DNA of 64,000 nucleotides, taken from the NCBI RefSeq assembly GCF_028640845.1, contig NC_080540.1:169017752-169081751 (forward strand), given 5' to 3'. Made by a program: the position numbers and the translations under genes. A model generated the notes under the pieces. The model did not search any database. It saw nothing but the letters and a program-made list of their open reading frames with translations, and was not told the origin of the DNA. Each line of letters opens with the position of its first letter. Position 1 is the stretch's first letter. The DNA is from Ahaetulla prasina. Taxonomy: Eukaryota > Chordata > Lepidosauria > Squamata > Colubridae. This document shows, in pieces, positions 46,440 to 56,924 of the stretch.

Positions 46440-46935
46440 CAGCCTGCTCCAATTTTTTTTAATTAATAACATAAAATACAAAAATGCAAAAGTAGGAAAA
46501 TAGTAGGAAAGATAGGGGAGGGAAAAGGGAAGGGAAAAGTGTAGGAAAAAGGGGAAAAAGAAAGAAAAAGTGTTGACTTCGACTCCCTTTGGTGCAGTAG
46601 GATAAGATAGTAACATCAAACCTCAACTTTTTGCTTTTACATAGTAGTATAAACTTGCCATTTCTATAACAACAAACCTATCTAATCGGTAAAACCCAAA
46701 ATCAAAGTTTAATTTTTTCCCACCTTGAGCACAAAGTCCAGAAGCGGTTTCCAAATAGAAACCAAAGTAATTGTATTTTTTTCTTTAATCAAAGCAGTCA
46801 GTTTAGCCATCTCTGCTAATTCCATCAACTTTTGCAGCCATTCATCCATTGTGAGGATCAAAGTGTCCTTCCATTTTTGTGCATAAAGTAATCTTGCTGC
46901 CTTCAACAAATATAGCATCAAAGTTCCAATTTTTC
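46440..46935 (-). mobile_element. L1 LINE 3' end (ORF2 C-terminus)
   Basis: A minus-strand frame at 46921-46709 reads LLKAARLLYAQKWKDTLIL and EWLQKLMELAEMAKLTALIK, typical of the L1 ORF2 C-terminus. The downstream minus-strand side (46600-46440) is a pyrimidine/AT-rich 3' UTR-like region. Confidence 0.78.
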
Positions 46936-47034
46936 CCCCAAGTCTTTTTCCATTAAACCCAAAAGAAAAGTTTCTGGTTTTATCTTTATATTCATATCTT
47001 TATATTTTATCTTCATATTTATCTTTATATTTAT

Positions 47035-47475
47035 TTAGGCAGAAAAAATGATTGCTACCAGCTTGCCTTCCATTGAGGACCTGTATACTGCACGAGTCAA
47101 AAAGAGGGCTGTGAAAATATTTACAGACCCCTCACAACCTAGACATAAACTGTTTCAACTCCTACCCTCAAAACAACGCTATAGAGCACTGCACACCAGA
47201 ACAACTAGACACAAGAACAGTTTTTTCCCGAATGCCATCACTCTGCTTAGCAAATAATTCCCTCAAACTATTTACTAAATCTGTACTGCTATTAATCTTC
47301 TCATCGTTCCCATCACCCATCTCCTTCCACTTATGACGGTATGACTTTAACTTTGTTGGTTGTATCCTTACGATCTATATTGATATTGATTGTTTCCTGA
47401 TTGCTTATTTGGATGGAGAAGGCCCAACACTCTTCTTGGTTGAGGGCAACTCGGGAGAAGAAAAGGAGGCTTGTT
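47035..47475 (+). mobile_element. L2-like LINE 3' end, + orientation
   Basis: The frame at 47048-47254 reads LPSIEDLYTARVKKRAVKIF, FQLLPSKQRYRALHTRT and NSFFPNAITLLSK, the ORF2 C-terminus of this LINE family. The 3' UTR runs to about 47475. It is the inverse of the neighbouring copy at 47478. Confidence 0.8.
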
Positions 47476-47477
47476 AG

Positions 47478-47885
47478 ATTAGATTAGAAGACTATAATTC
47501 TTTATTGGCCAAGTGTGATTGGACACACAAGGAATTTGTCTTGGTGCATATGCTCTCAGTGTATATAAAAGAAAAGATACGTTCATCAAGAATCATAAGG
47601 TACAACACTTAATGATAGTCATAGGGTACAAATAGGCAATCAGATCATACTAGGAAACAATCAATATAAATCGTAAGGATACAGCAACAAGTTACAGTCA
47701 TACAGTCATAAGTGGGAGGAGATGGGTGATGGGAACAATGAGAAGATTAATAGTAGTGCAGACTTAGTGAATAGTTTGACAGTGTTGAGGGAATTATTTG
47801 TTTAGCAGAGTGATGGCATTTGGGAAGAAACTGTTCTTGTGTCTAGTTGTTCTGGTGTGCAGTGCTCTATAGCGTTGTTTTGTTT
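47478..47885 (-). mobile_element. L2-like LINE 3' end, - orientation
   Basis: In + sense: TAGATTAGATTAGAAG, then TTATTGGCCAAGTGTGATTG, through GTCATACAGTCATAAGTGGG. Homologous to 45575 and inverted relative to 47035-47475, so the two 3' ends face each other. Confidence 0.8.
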
Positions 47886-48189
47886 GTAGGCAAGGAACCT
47901 GGGTTTGTTTATTTTCTATCTATGTTACTGGGCTCAGGATCAAAAAAGGAATTCCTTACATGCTTATTCACTTTGTTGTATTTTCTTCCTGATGTTCCTT
48001 GAAGGGGCTCAGCATGGTATTCTAAATCCCTTATCCTGCGAATAAGATAGGTTGGAAGGGAGAACAGCCAGTTTCGTGGCTGGACATTGGGATTTTTTTT
48101 TGGCCTTATTTTCATCTTCTAATAGGTTTTAACATATCGCCTGACGATATGGATGCTGTTACTCTGTGTCCAATAGTATATTAACCTCT

Positions 48190-48475
48190 TTCTCGGCCGA
48201 AGAGGTTGTAGAAAAAATGCTTTTAAAAGGTTCTGATGATCCCAGCTGAGCCGCACGATCATCAGAGGCTTTTTATTTACTTTTAAAAGCATTTTTTTGG
48301 CCGAAGAAAAAATGCTTTTAAAAGTAAAAAAAAACCCAAACCTCTGATGATCATGCGGCTCAGCTGGGCATTGGGAGGGGGGAGGGATTTTTGCTAGCGG
48401 TTCTCCAAACCACCTGCCGCCATCGCTACCGGATCGAGTGATCCGATCCGAACCGGGAGCACTTCACCCCTGGAT
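48190..48475. repeat. Nested inverted repeats, probably a rearranged hAT MITE
   Basis: AAAAAATGCTTTTAAAAG at about 48213 is inverted at about 48281 (CTTTTAAAAGCATTTTTT) and occurs again directly at about 48308. CCCAGCTGAGCCGCACGATC (about 48240) is inverted at about 48348 (GATCATGCGGCTCAGCTGGG). The right end CACTTCACCCCTG at about 48462-48474 is a hAT-type terminus. Confidence 0.8.
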
Positions 48476-48650
48476 TATCTGCTTGCTGCAGTGTCAAATC
48501 TCTGGAATATGATTTCTTGTTGGTTGGCACTTTCTTGAGGAGGTTGGGTTGTGATGAGAGATGCTCTATGGCAGGAGGTGAGCCAAGGAAAGAAGTTTTA
48601 CCTAGTCTACTTATTCCCTTCCACTTCATTTTTTTCTTCTCGATTTGCAG

Positions 48651-48764
48651 GTTGCGGTATATGGTGAAACAGCTGGAGACAGGAGAGGTGAATATTGAGG
48701 AGCTGAAGAAGAATTTGGAATATACAGCTTCTTTGCTTGAAGCAGTTTATATTGATGAGACCAG
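48651..48764 (+). CDS. PDE1B: PDE1B exon: calmodulin-binding/N-terminal regulatory region
   Basis: PDE1B hydrolyses cAMP and cGMP in the cytosol and is activated by Ca2+/calmodulin. This 114-bp exon encodes LRYMVKQLETGEVNIEELKK and LEYTASLLEAVYIDETR, the strongly conserved segment just after the first calmodulin-binding helix. The acceptor is CGATTTGCAG and the donor is CCAG/GTGAGG. The first base completes a codon begun in the upstream exon and the last two (AG) are completed by the G of the next exon, so phases fit. PDE1A and PDE1C have similar sequence here; the downstream exons decide for PDE1B. The upstream exon, which would carry the initiator Met and the rest of the calmodulin-binding helix, was not found. 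Confidence 0.95.
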
Positions 48765-49259
48765 GTGAGGATGGAAGGGTTGGGAAGCCTTGTGGATGTC
48801 TATCTGGTCCAACGTGATTCCCCCTCCTTCCCTAAAGTCAAAATGAGTGCCCCTGGATAAACTGCCCATCTCCAGACCCGAGCACCACCCACGCTTAGGG
48901 ACTTCATGTCCCTGAGAATTGTTGAATATTCAGCAAGTTGGTCCTTACATCTGAAGAGCATCCAGCATGAGGAAAGCTGGGATAAACTGAATTACGGGAA
49001 GTTCCTGAAGCAACACCACCATTTTGGCAGTAATTTGAAGAGGGTGGTTGGTGTCATGGTTTGGATGTTGGCAGAAACTCTGCTGAGTTTTACCAGCCTT
49101 ATTGAGTGGATCTTGCTGTGAATTTCAGTTCATGTTTCAGTTCACTAAGAAGGGATGTGGCTCCCCCTAGTGGCAGCCTGACATATAAAGAATTCATCAA
49201 CCTTGAGTGCACTGAATCCAGAGAGAGAGTCAAGTACTCTTATATGCTGTTATCTAAAT

Positions 49260-49458
49260 CAGGGCTCCTCCAGGCTTGGAACCGGTATCGGTCTGCAGCC
49301 TGTTAGGAATCAATCCGCACAAGCAGTGGGTAAACAGGTGAAGTTTCATGGGCATGTATAAGATCTAGGTTGCATGGGAAACTGCCCCCCCCCCAATCCG
49401 TGGAAAAATTGTTTTCCACGAAATCAGTCCCTGGTGGCAGAAAAGTTGGGGATCGCTG
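49260..49458 (+). mobile_element. hAT MITE (Charlie-like)
   Basis: The right half read on the minus strand is CAGCGATCCCCAACTTTTCT and CCACCAGGGACTGATTTCGT, a familiar hAT end. Flanks ATCTAAAT / ACCTAAAT match at 7 of 8. Located in the PDE1B intron. Confidence 0.82.
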
Positions 49459-49899
49459 ACCTAAATTACAAAATCATCCTTCAGTGAAGTTGTAGAAAAT
49501 ACTTTCTCCCAGATACTAAGAGAAGCCCCACTTAGGGCACATCGGAAGAAACCTCATCTCTATCCAAGATCCAGAGAAGCACTAATGGCATTTCCTTATT
49601 GCTGAGTTGCTCTTCATCCATTCTTAAGTTGTCAGAAAACAATACGAAATTTGTTGTCTTCATTATTGATCCCTACTGGGCCATTATTCTAATTGCTCTT
49701 AGTTTCTACCAGTCATCTGACTTCCCTCCAAAGTAATGCTTGAAAACCTACAGCTTTACTCACCTTGAAGCTGCTCTTGCACTTTCAGACTAAGGGGACA
49801 CATACTACTTTAGTACTGGTGCAGCTAAAATCCTCCCTTCGGAGACTAGAATGCCCCCAACCCTGTTAGCCTTTGGTAAGGCCATAAAAACCTGGCTAT

Positions 49900-50145
49900 G
49901 TTCCCGAGCCTGGGTTGTTGAATGCCTCAAGGGCCCCATTTCCTGGCTATATTGGTAACGGGCCAAATATCTTGTGTATTTTGAATTGGATGGTCTAAGG
50001 TTTCCTCCTGGTTTTATTGTTTTTATTGTTTTAAAATGTTTTTTTCAAATTTTTAATTGTAAGACATGTTCTGAATTGTAAGCTACCCGGAGTCATTTAC
50101 TGAGATGGGTAGCTATAGAAAATGAATGAATGAATGAACAAATAA
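49900..50145 (+). mobile_element. Probable LINE 3' end with (AATG)n tail
   Basis: AGCTACCCGGAGTCATTTAC, TGAGATGGGTAGCTATAGAA, then AATGAATGAATGAATG. This is the shape of a CR1/L2-type 3' end. The family is not certain. Confidence 0.5.
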
Positions 50146-50451
50146 GTATGACTTAAGGCCATCTAACTCACAGGCTAGTGTAGGCAATGTTAAGGAGACT
50201 TGGGTTAAACGTCTCATCATTTTATTTTTCAAAATTCTTTTTAACGTTTAAAAGATGATCCGTCAGTGTTGAAAACCAGCCTAAAGTGCCAATGTTACCC
50301 TTGTTCGGTGGGCGCTTTTTGATTTATTTATTTCGGGGTGGTGGGGGGGAAGCAATGTAATTGCAGCTTTTGTCTCCTATTGTGACGGACGTTGCCTCGA
50401 ATTCCTTATCATCTGTCCTTCCTCTCCCCACTGGCACCATTCCTGTTTCAG

Positions 50452-50634
50452 GAAGATTCTGGACACGGAAGATGAACTCCAAGAGATCAAATCTGATGCG
50501 GTACCTTCTGAAGTGCGAGACTGGCTGGCCTCCACTTTCACCCAGCAGACCCGGTCCAAGGGGCGCCGTTCAGAGGAGAAACCCAAGTTTCGCAGCATTG
50601 TGCATGCTGTTCAAGCTGGCATCTTCGTGGAAAG
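50452..50634 (+). CDS. PDE1B: PDE1B exon: linker to catalytic domain
   Basis: 183 bp between TTTCAG and AAAG/GTTTGG. It encodes ILDTEDELQEIKSDAVPSEV, RDWLASTFTQQTRSKG, then EEKPKFRSIVHAVQAGIFVE. This region holds the second calmodulin-binding/inhibitory segment of PDE1 enzymes and leads into the catalytic domain. The first base G finishes the codon split with the upstream exon and the last two bases (AG) are completed by the next exon. The donor GTTTGG is weaker than consensus. The frame is intact. Confidence 0.96.
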
Positions 50635-51043
50635 GTTTGGTTCTTCTTGCCGCTCCTTGGGATTAGAGCAGAATAGGATGTGAGGGATGAGGGATAATGC
50701 TTGTGGGATGGAGTAGGAATGTTTCACATGGGATGATAGAGGAAAGATAGCTTTTTTTGCCCTAAGATAGCTTTTCCCAGCTGAGAACCCCATCTCCTAT
50801 TGGCATGGTTAGGCATGCTGGTTAGGGGTGATGGATGTGTAGCCTCGTCAGGAGGGCATCAGGTTGGAGCAAAGGGGGTCAAATGGACAATCTGGATCTG
50901 ACTTAGTTCTGGGGAATCTGCACAGAGGAATGTATCTTAGTTCTAGTTTAGGAAAGGGGATAATGAAAAGGAGCGAGAGGAAAGGAGGAAATAGATAAAA
51001 ATGCATATAATAGTGATGAAAATTGAAATTGAAAATTATTACA

Positions 51044-51676
51044 CAGGTAGTCCTCAGCTTACAATAGTTCGTTTAGCGACCGTCAGGGATGAAATTCAAA
51101 ATTTTTCCCTACCGGTTCTGTGGGCATGGCTTGGTGGGCGTGGCAAGGGAAGGATACTGCAAAATCCCCATTCCCCTCACACTCCTGGGGGATGGATACT
51201 GCAAAATCTCCATTCCCACCCCACTCTGGGGCCAGCCAGAGGTGGCATTTGCTGGTTCTCCGAACTACTTAAAATTTCTGGTTCTTCAGTTCCTGTCGGA
51301 ACCTGCTGAATGTCACCCCTGGTGACCGTTCAAAGTTATAACGGCACTGAAAAATGTGACTTATGACCGTTTTTCATAGTTATGACCTTTGCAGCATCTG
51401 ACCCAAATTCAGACTCTTGTCAACTGGTTCATATTTATGACCTTTGCGGTGTCCTAAGGTCACGTGATCCACCTTTTGCGACCTTCTGACAAGCAAAGTC
51501 AATTGGGGAAAACAGATTCCCCTAACAGCTAGATTGCTAACCTATCCACTGCAGTGATTTACTTAACAACCCTGGCAAGGAAAGTCGTGAAATGGGGCAA
51601 AACCCACTTTAAAAATGTCTCGCTTAACAACAGAGACGTTGGTCTCGATTGTGGTCGGTAAGTTGAGGACTACCTG
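51044..51676 (+). mobile_element. CAGGTAGTCCTC-family MITE, interrupted by a hAT MITE
   Basis: Ends CAGGTAGTCCTCAGCTTACA and TAAGTTGAGGACTACCTG, right flank TA. The interior motifs (TTATGACCTTTGCAGCATC, CTTCTGACAAGCAAAGTCAA) match other copies. It is split at 51084-51321 by a younger hAT MITE. Confidence 0.9.
51084..51321 (+). mobile_element. hAT MITE (GGTTCTGTGGGCGTGGC family), nested
   Basis: Ends CAGGGATGAAATTC and GAATGTCACCCCTG. The flanking 8-mers GCGACCGT / GTGACCGT match at 7 of 8 and rejoin the host MITE sequence when the insert is removed. Confidence 0.9.
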
Positions 51677-51922
51677 TATTATGAAACATAGTAAATTAGA
51701 GTGAGCCTCGTGAGTCTGGGGAATCTGTCTGGAACGCTACTGGGCTATTGATTCTTAGTATCTCTGGAGAAGAGGCTCCAGTTCGACATGCCTGAAATTT
51801 ATTGCCTTGCCTGGAGAAAGCTGAACGCTCCTTGCATGCTTGATGGGATTTGGAAGCTATTACTAATTGCAAAGGAAGCCAGATCTCCCAGGGACTGTCT
51901 GACTGTGTTCTCTACTGCACAG

Positions 51923-51989
51923 GATGTTCCGCCGAACGTACACAGCTGTGGGACCCAATTATTCTCAATCGGTCATCAATTGTCTGAAG
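51923..51989 (+). CDS. PDE1B: PDE1B exon: start of catalytic domain
   Basis: 67 bp, acceptor TACTGCACAG and donor CTGAAG/GTAACA. It encodes MFRRTYTAVGPNYSQSVINC then LK. One leading base completes the Arg codon of the previous exon and it ends on a full codon, so the next exon starts in phase 0. The sequence fits PDE1B (FRRTYTxVGP) rather than PDE1A/1C, which have a YRKTYxMVG-type sequence. Confidence 0.95.
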
Positions 51990-53196
51990 GTAACAACTCT
52001 TTGCCTTTTTAACAACACTATGCTACCTGTGTTGGATGTAATGAGCCTTACACTCTGGTAATAATTCCTAATTTTTGCATCGGTGGTCTCGGCTTGCTCA
52101 GCCACAGTTGTGTCAGATGCCATGAGAATGAACAAGCCAACTTGGTTTTCTTTCCGATAGTGACTTCTTTTATTGGGTCTGCTACAAACCGGGTCTCAAT
52201 AAAAGTCGAGGTCTCTCTGTATAAAGTCAGCGCTGAGAGCTTCTGCCTCTCAGCCCCTTTTAAACATCCCATGCTGCTCATGCCCTGCCCCATGGCTGAA
52301 CTGCTCCGTTGATTGGACACCCAGCCGCTCTCTCCCTCCTCGTCTGACAGCCTCGGCTGCCACGTCATCTGCTAAATCCCGGAACTCAAGCAGTTCTTCC
52401 TAACGCCCAGCCCTCATCTCCCTCTATCCCGGCCGCCAGTGTGCTGATTCCTTTCTCATGCTTGCCAAATGCAGATCCCTGCAGCCCTCAAACAAGTCCT
52501 TGATATATCATCCCTTTGGATCTTTGATTAGGTGCTGCTCCCATGATCCGGTTTCCTGTAGCGTCATGTGTCGAGCCGGAGCTGGGCTTGACAGGTGGTT
52601 TATCCTGCTTGAGAGGAGGCTTCTGTCATTTACCCCACCCCAATTCTCAAGGCCACTTTTGCCCATCACCTCAAGCCACTCATGCGGGTCAATATTTATG
52701 AGTCACACTTTTTGAACTATCCCCTGCTATCCGCTCTATAAAAAGGATACTGGAGGCAAAGCTTTCCCGAAAGTCTTAGTTCTGACCAGTCATCAATAAT
52801 CCACACTGTAGAGCTAATTAATCACCGCAGAAGGGAGAAGCTTAGAGGAATTCTGCTTGATACATATTATAAACCACCTGGAATAATTTGAAATAGGATT
52901 GTGCTTGTGGTAGAATGCAGTCTGGATTCCCAGGAGGGAAGAGCTGCATTTCCAGAGAATCGAAAGGCTAATTTAGATATTTTGGTCGGGAGAAAGAGGG
53001 TCAAGACAATCCTTCCCTAGAAGTTCTTTAGATATCTTTAATGATGCAAGTAGTTGCTTTAGTTTGGCAAGATTTCTGCCTATAGGTGAAGAACCATAAA
53101 TTGCCTAGAAGTAATTCTGTGTGGAGCCTGACAGTATGTAAACATTAAGTGTATTATGGGTCTATAATGTGTGTGTGTAAGGGTGGATGTGTGTAA
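51990..53196. other. PDE1B intron; possible LTR-like block at 52040-52790
   Basis: The block includes GCTCTATAAAAAGGATACTG near 52736 (a TATA box on + strand) and long pyrimidine-rich text, so it could be an LTR. No paired ends or target duplication were found. No further exon is apparent. Confidence 0.3.
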
Positions 53197-53535
53197 GGGA
53201 TGCAGTGGCTCAGTGGCTAAGACACTGATCTTGTCGATCGAAAGGTTGGCAGTTCAGCGGTTTGAATCCCTAGTGCCGTGTAACGGAGTGAGCTCCTGTT
53301 ACTTGTCCCAGCTTCTGCCAACCTAGCAATTCGAAAGCATGTAAAAAAAATGCAAATAGAAAAATAGGGACAACCTTTGGTGGGAACAACGTTCTGTGTG
53401 CCTTTGGTGTTTAGTCATGACCATGGAGACATCCTCGGACAGTGCTGGCTCTTCGGCTTTGAAACGGAGATGAGCACCGCCCCCTAGAGGCAGGAACAAT
53501 TAGCACATATGTGCGAGGGGAACCTTTACCTTTAG
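53197..53535 (+). mobile_element. Sauria-type SINE
   Basis: The tRNA-like head is GATGCAGTGGCTCAGTGGCT with B-box-like GGTTTGAATCCC. The middle contains GCTTCTGCCAACCTAGCAAT and AGTCATGACC. The 3' tail is GGGGAACCTTTACCTTTA, the characteristic Sauria SINE end derived from Bov-B. A short ATGG/ATAG microsatellite follows. Located in a PDE1B intron. Confidence 0.92.
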
Positions 53536-53800
53536 GTAGATGAATGGATGGACAGACAGATAGATAAACCTATTTGTTAGGTGAATGATTAATACTTAGA
53601 AATGGATTTCTTGGTTCATATTAAGTTCCATCTAATAGCCCTTTTTTTAAAAAAAACAACCACCAAAAAATCCTTTTCTTCTGGAGCCTTATCCCAATTT
53701 TCCCTCTTACTACACCAGATGTAAGTCCTTTGCTTAGTAGTTTTAGCAGATTTGACTCTCCTGTTCGGTCTTTCCACCCTACCTCTGTTTTCCTTCCTAG

Positions 53801-53917
53801 ACTCTTGACCTCTGGTTTTTCGATGTCTTTGCACTGAACAGAGTGAGTGAAGACCATGCCTTGCGCACGATTGTCTTTGAACTGCTCACCCGCCACAATC
53901 TCAACAGCCGCTTCAAG
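53801..53917 (+). CDS. PDE1B: PDE1B exon: catalytic-domain helices
   Basis: 117 bp, acceptor TCCTTCCTAG and donor TTCAAG/GTAAGA, phase 0 at both ends. It encodes TLDLWFFDVFALNRVSEDHA then LRTIVFELLTRHNLNSRFK. DHALRTIVFELLTRHNL is diagnostic of PDE1B; PDE1A/1C have a different EHSLKFMIYEL-type segment. No stop or shift. Confidence 0.96.
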
Positions 53918-54188
53918 GTAAGAAACGAATGGGTCTGAGCACATCCAGGTAATCATTGTATGCCTACAAATTAAATTGTCATTCCAAATTGCGGCATTAT
54001 AGTGCTACTTTTAAAGTCGGAGAGAGGGTGCACTTTTTTGGGGGGGAGGGTTGAGGTCCTATTTTTATAGGGGTGATCAGTTGGGAGGGTCTGCAGGCGA
54101 AAGGTTGAAGCCAGAGCGGTCTGTGATCGAGTCAGAAGTGGGTTGGGTCCTTTCTCTTCTTTCCCCCCTTTCCCCCCAACCTGAGCAC

Positions 54189-54345
54189 TTAACAGAATAA
54201 CAGAATTGGAAGGGACCTTGGAGGCCTTCTAGTCCAAACCCCTGCAAGGGGAGGCAGGGAACCCTATACACCCCAAATAAATGGTTGCCCAATCTCTACT
54301 TGGAAAACCTCTAGTGATGGAGCACTTTGGGTAAAAGTTTACTGA
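54189..54345 (-). mobile_element. CR1 LINE 3' end
   Basis: In + sense: AACAGAATAACAGAATTGGA, then AGGGACCTTGGAGGCCTTCT. This is the reversed CR1 terminus, followed by GGTTGCCCAATCTCTACTTG of the 3' UTR. Confidence 0.85.
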
Positions 54346-54596
54346 AAGCAGGCTGAGGACTAGATGCTGCCTCTTCTTCGTCTTTGCCAAATTTCCAACA
54401 GAGATCTCTTGAATCACGTATGGCCCTTGCTGATCTCCTCAGAAGTGATTTAAAGAAGTAGATTTGATCCCACTTAGCTTTTCTGGTTTGTTTGTTTTTT
54501 AATATTGGCCAAAGTTGGCAGATGCTGCGACTTGGTAGGACGCCAGCAACGTAATCATGGTAATTTCTCGCATTAAAACACAACAGAAGTTTAATA

Positions 54597-54692
54597 TAGA
54601 ATAGAACAGAACAGAACAGAATAGAATTTTTTATTGGCCAAGTGTGATTGGACACACAAGGAATTTGTCTTGGTGCATACGCTCTCAGTGTA
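54597..54692 (-). mobile_element. L2-like LINE 3' end with (TTCTA/TTCTG)n tail
   Basis: AGAATAGAACAGAACAGAAC, then TTATTGGCCAAGTGTGATTG in + sense; short copy. Confidence 0.8.
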
Positions 54693-55017
54693 TGTTGTTT
54701 AGATTACCAGGGCTTTTTTGGGCGGGGGGGGGGAGGGGGGAAGGTTACAATAATGGAAACCTGGTTGATGTTTATACCTGAACACGCATCATCCTTCATG
54801 GGCAAAGCCAGTGGCATAAAATTATGGGAGTGATAATCCAAAACCTCAGCAGGAGACCAGCTGCTTCTCCTGAGTCAAATAGTGCAACGTTTTCCAGATG
54901 AGATGTTGCTTTGATGAGAGAGGATGTTGATATTCATGGTAAGGCTACAGTTGTCTAGCTCTACCTTAAAACAAACGCTGAGCCACAATTTGACTTGCCA
55001 ATATGTACCACCTAGGT

Positions 55018-55358
55018 CAGGGGTCTGCAACCTTAAACACTCAAAGAGCCATTTGGTCCCGTTTCCCACAGAAAAGAAAACACCGGGAGCCACAAAACCC
55101 TTCCCGTGCCTGACTATTTCTTGAGTGGCCACAAAACTCGCATATGTAATTGAATTAAACATTCTGTTTTCTTCTGAAACTTTTCTTTTCAAGGATTTAT
55201 CCACGGTTGGCTTACTGGGGGGGGGGTGTTGAAAAGTTCAATAAATCGCATGCTGGAGGGTGTTGTACATTGGCGGTTGTGATGCATATTTTGAGTGACA
55301 GGGAGCAGAGGGTGAAAGAGCCACATGCAGCTCCAGAGCCGCAGGTTGCTGATCCCTG
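55018..55358 (+). mobile_element. hAT MITE, 341 bp
   Basis: Ends CAGGGGTCTGCAACC and GGTTGCTGATCCCTG. Perfect 8-bp duplication ACCTAGGT (55010-55017 and 55359-55366). Homologous to the copy at 19714. Confidence 0.95.
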
Positions 55359-55789
55359 ACCTAGGTCACTCTGGCTTTTTCAACAAACCATTATGAGAAC
55401 AAACTGTGGCTAATTGCAGTCCCAATCACCAGTTGCTGTCTGGAGAATTCTGGGAGTTGAATGACACGCACCTTAAACTTGCCAAGTTTGAAAAGACAGC
55501 AGTATATACTAAATCATATATACTGAAACAAGAATCCCAGTCTGCATAGAAGCCAAGGTATGAAAAGGGTTTTTGTGCTCAGCCTCCAGCATCTCCAGAT
55601 TGGACTGGGAAAAACTCCTATCTGGAATTCTGGAGAGCCGCCACTACTTAGGCAGATTACATTTCAGACCTCTTAGACTACAACCCCCATCATCTCAAGC
55701 CAGACTTTCCATGCTGGCTGAGGAGTTATAATCCATCATAATTGGACAACATGCTTGGAAGGACTAATACAGGTGGCACCAAACTAGAT

Positions 55790-56345
55790 AGCAACAGCAC
55801 TTAGACTTATATACCGCTTCACAGTGCTTTACAGCCCACTCTAAGCGGTTTACAGAGTCAACCAACGCCTCCCAACGCCTCCCCACCACCATCTGGATCA
55901 GTGGTGGGTTTCAAATTTTTTTACTACTGGTTCTGTGGGTGTGGCTTGGTGGGTGTGGCGTGGCGTGGCTTGGTGGGCGTGGCTTGGTGGGCATGGCAGG
56001 GGAAGGATACTGTAAAGTCTCCATTCCCTCCCCACTCCAAGGGAAGGTTACTGCAAAATCCCCATTTCCTCCCGATCGGCTGGGACTCAGGAGGCAGAGA
56101 ATAGATGGGGGTGGGGCCAGTCAGAATTTTTACTACCGGTTCTCTGAACTACTCAAAATTTCTGCTATCGGTTCTCCAGAACCGGTCAGAACCCGCTGAA
56201 ACCCACCTCTGATCTGGATCCTCATTTTCCTGACCACGGAAGGATGGAAAGCTGAGTCAACTTTGAGCTGATCAGGATCGAACTGCTGGCAGTCGGCAGA
56301 ATTAGCCTGCATTATTGCATTCTAACCGCTGCATGACCACAGTTC
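55790..56345 (-). mobile_element. tRNA-derived SINE, split by a hAT MITE
   Basis: The left part in + sense (AGCACTTAGACTTATATACC, GCTTCACAGTGCTTTACAGC) is the reversed tail of the SINE at 20062. The right part (56212-56345) is the reversed body and head (GGAAAGCTGAGTCAAC, GATCGAACTGCTGGCAGTCG). The MITE 55899-56211 separates them. Confidence 0.85.
55899..56211 (+). mobile_element. hAT MITE (GGTTCTGTGGGCGTGGC family), 313 bp
   Basis: Ends CAGTGGTGGGTTTCAAA and AAACCCACCTCTG. Perfect 8-bp duplication ATCTGGAT (55891-55898 and 56212-56219). The left breakpoint of the downstream tandem duplication (56011) falls inside this element, so copy 2 retains only its right two thirds. Confidence 0.95.
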
Positions 56346-56446
56346 TTCAGATGGACCAACTATCAGACTCAATAGAAGAGAACTAGGCTTGCAACTGTTT
56401 TGAGATCTGTTTTGCCTAGGATCACTTTGTCTTTGTTGTTTTTCAG

Positions 56447-56587
56447 ATCCCCACGGTGTACCTCATGACTTTCCTGGATGCACTGGAGGCTGGTTATGGG
56501 AAATATAAGAACCCTTATCACAATCAGATACATGCTGCTGATGTTACCCAGACTGTACATTGCTTCCTGCTTCGCACCGGCATGGTG
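56447..56587 (+). CDS. PDE1B: PDE1B exon, copy 1: HNQIHA metal-binding region
   Basis: 141 bp (47 codons), acceptor TTTTTCAG and donor ATGGTG/GTAAGG, phase 0 at both ends. It encodes IPTVYLMTFLDALEAGYGKY, KNPYHNQIHAADVTQTV and HCFLLRTGMV. In class I PDEs the first His of HNxxHA is the proton donor and the second is a metal ligand, so the exon is essential for catalysis. An identical exon follows 1549 bp downstream. Including both would keep frame but insert 47 residues into the catalytic core; including either one gives the normal protein. Confidence 0.96.
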
Positions 56588-56767
56588 GTAAGGCTAACCT
56601 GTAGACTGAGTGCTTCAGCAAATGTCCCCGTTTGTTCACTCTCCAGCTGGGAAGTGTTGATATTACATGCTTAGAAAATTAATTCTGCTTTTGGGGTCTG
56701 AAGAAACTTTCAAATCTTGGGTTTTAGTGCCTACCTTTCTGCTGGGGTGACATGAATGACTGTACCT

Positions 56768-56924
56768 CAGAAGTGGGATTCACTTACCTTCCCTATTACT
56801 TCGCAAATGTGAGCGCGCATGCGCAGTAGTGGCGCAAATATTCCTGGGTGGGTGGGCGGAGCCTCCTGCAGTTGCTACTACCGGTTCGCGCGATCCGGAC
56901 AGAACCGGCTGAATCCCACCACTG
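56768..56924 (+). mobile_element. hAT MITE, 157 bp (duplication copy 1)
   Basis: Ends CAGAAGTGGGATTCAC and CTGAATCCCACCACTG. Perfect 8-bp duplication CTGTACCT (56760-56767 and 56925-56932). It was present before the tandem duplication, because both copies carry it with the same flanks. Confidence 0.93.
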
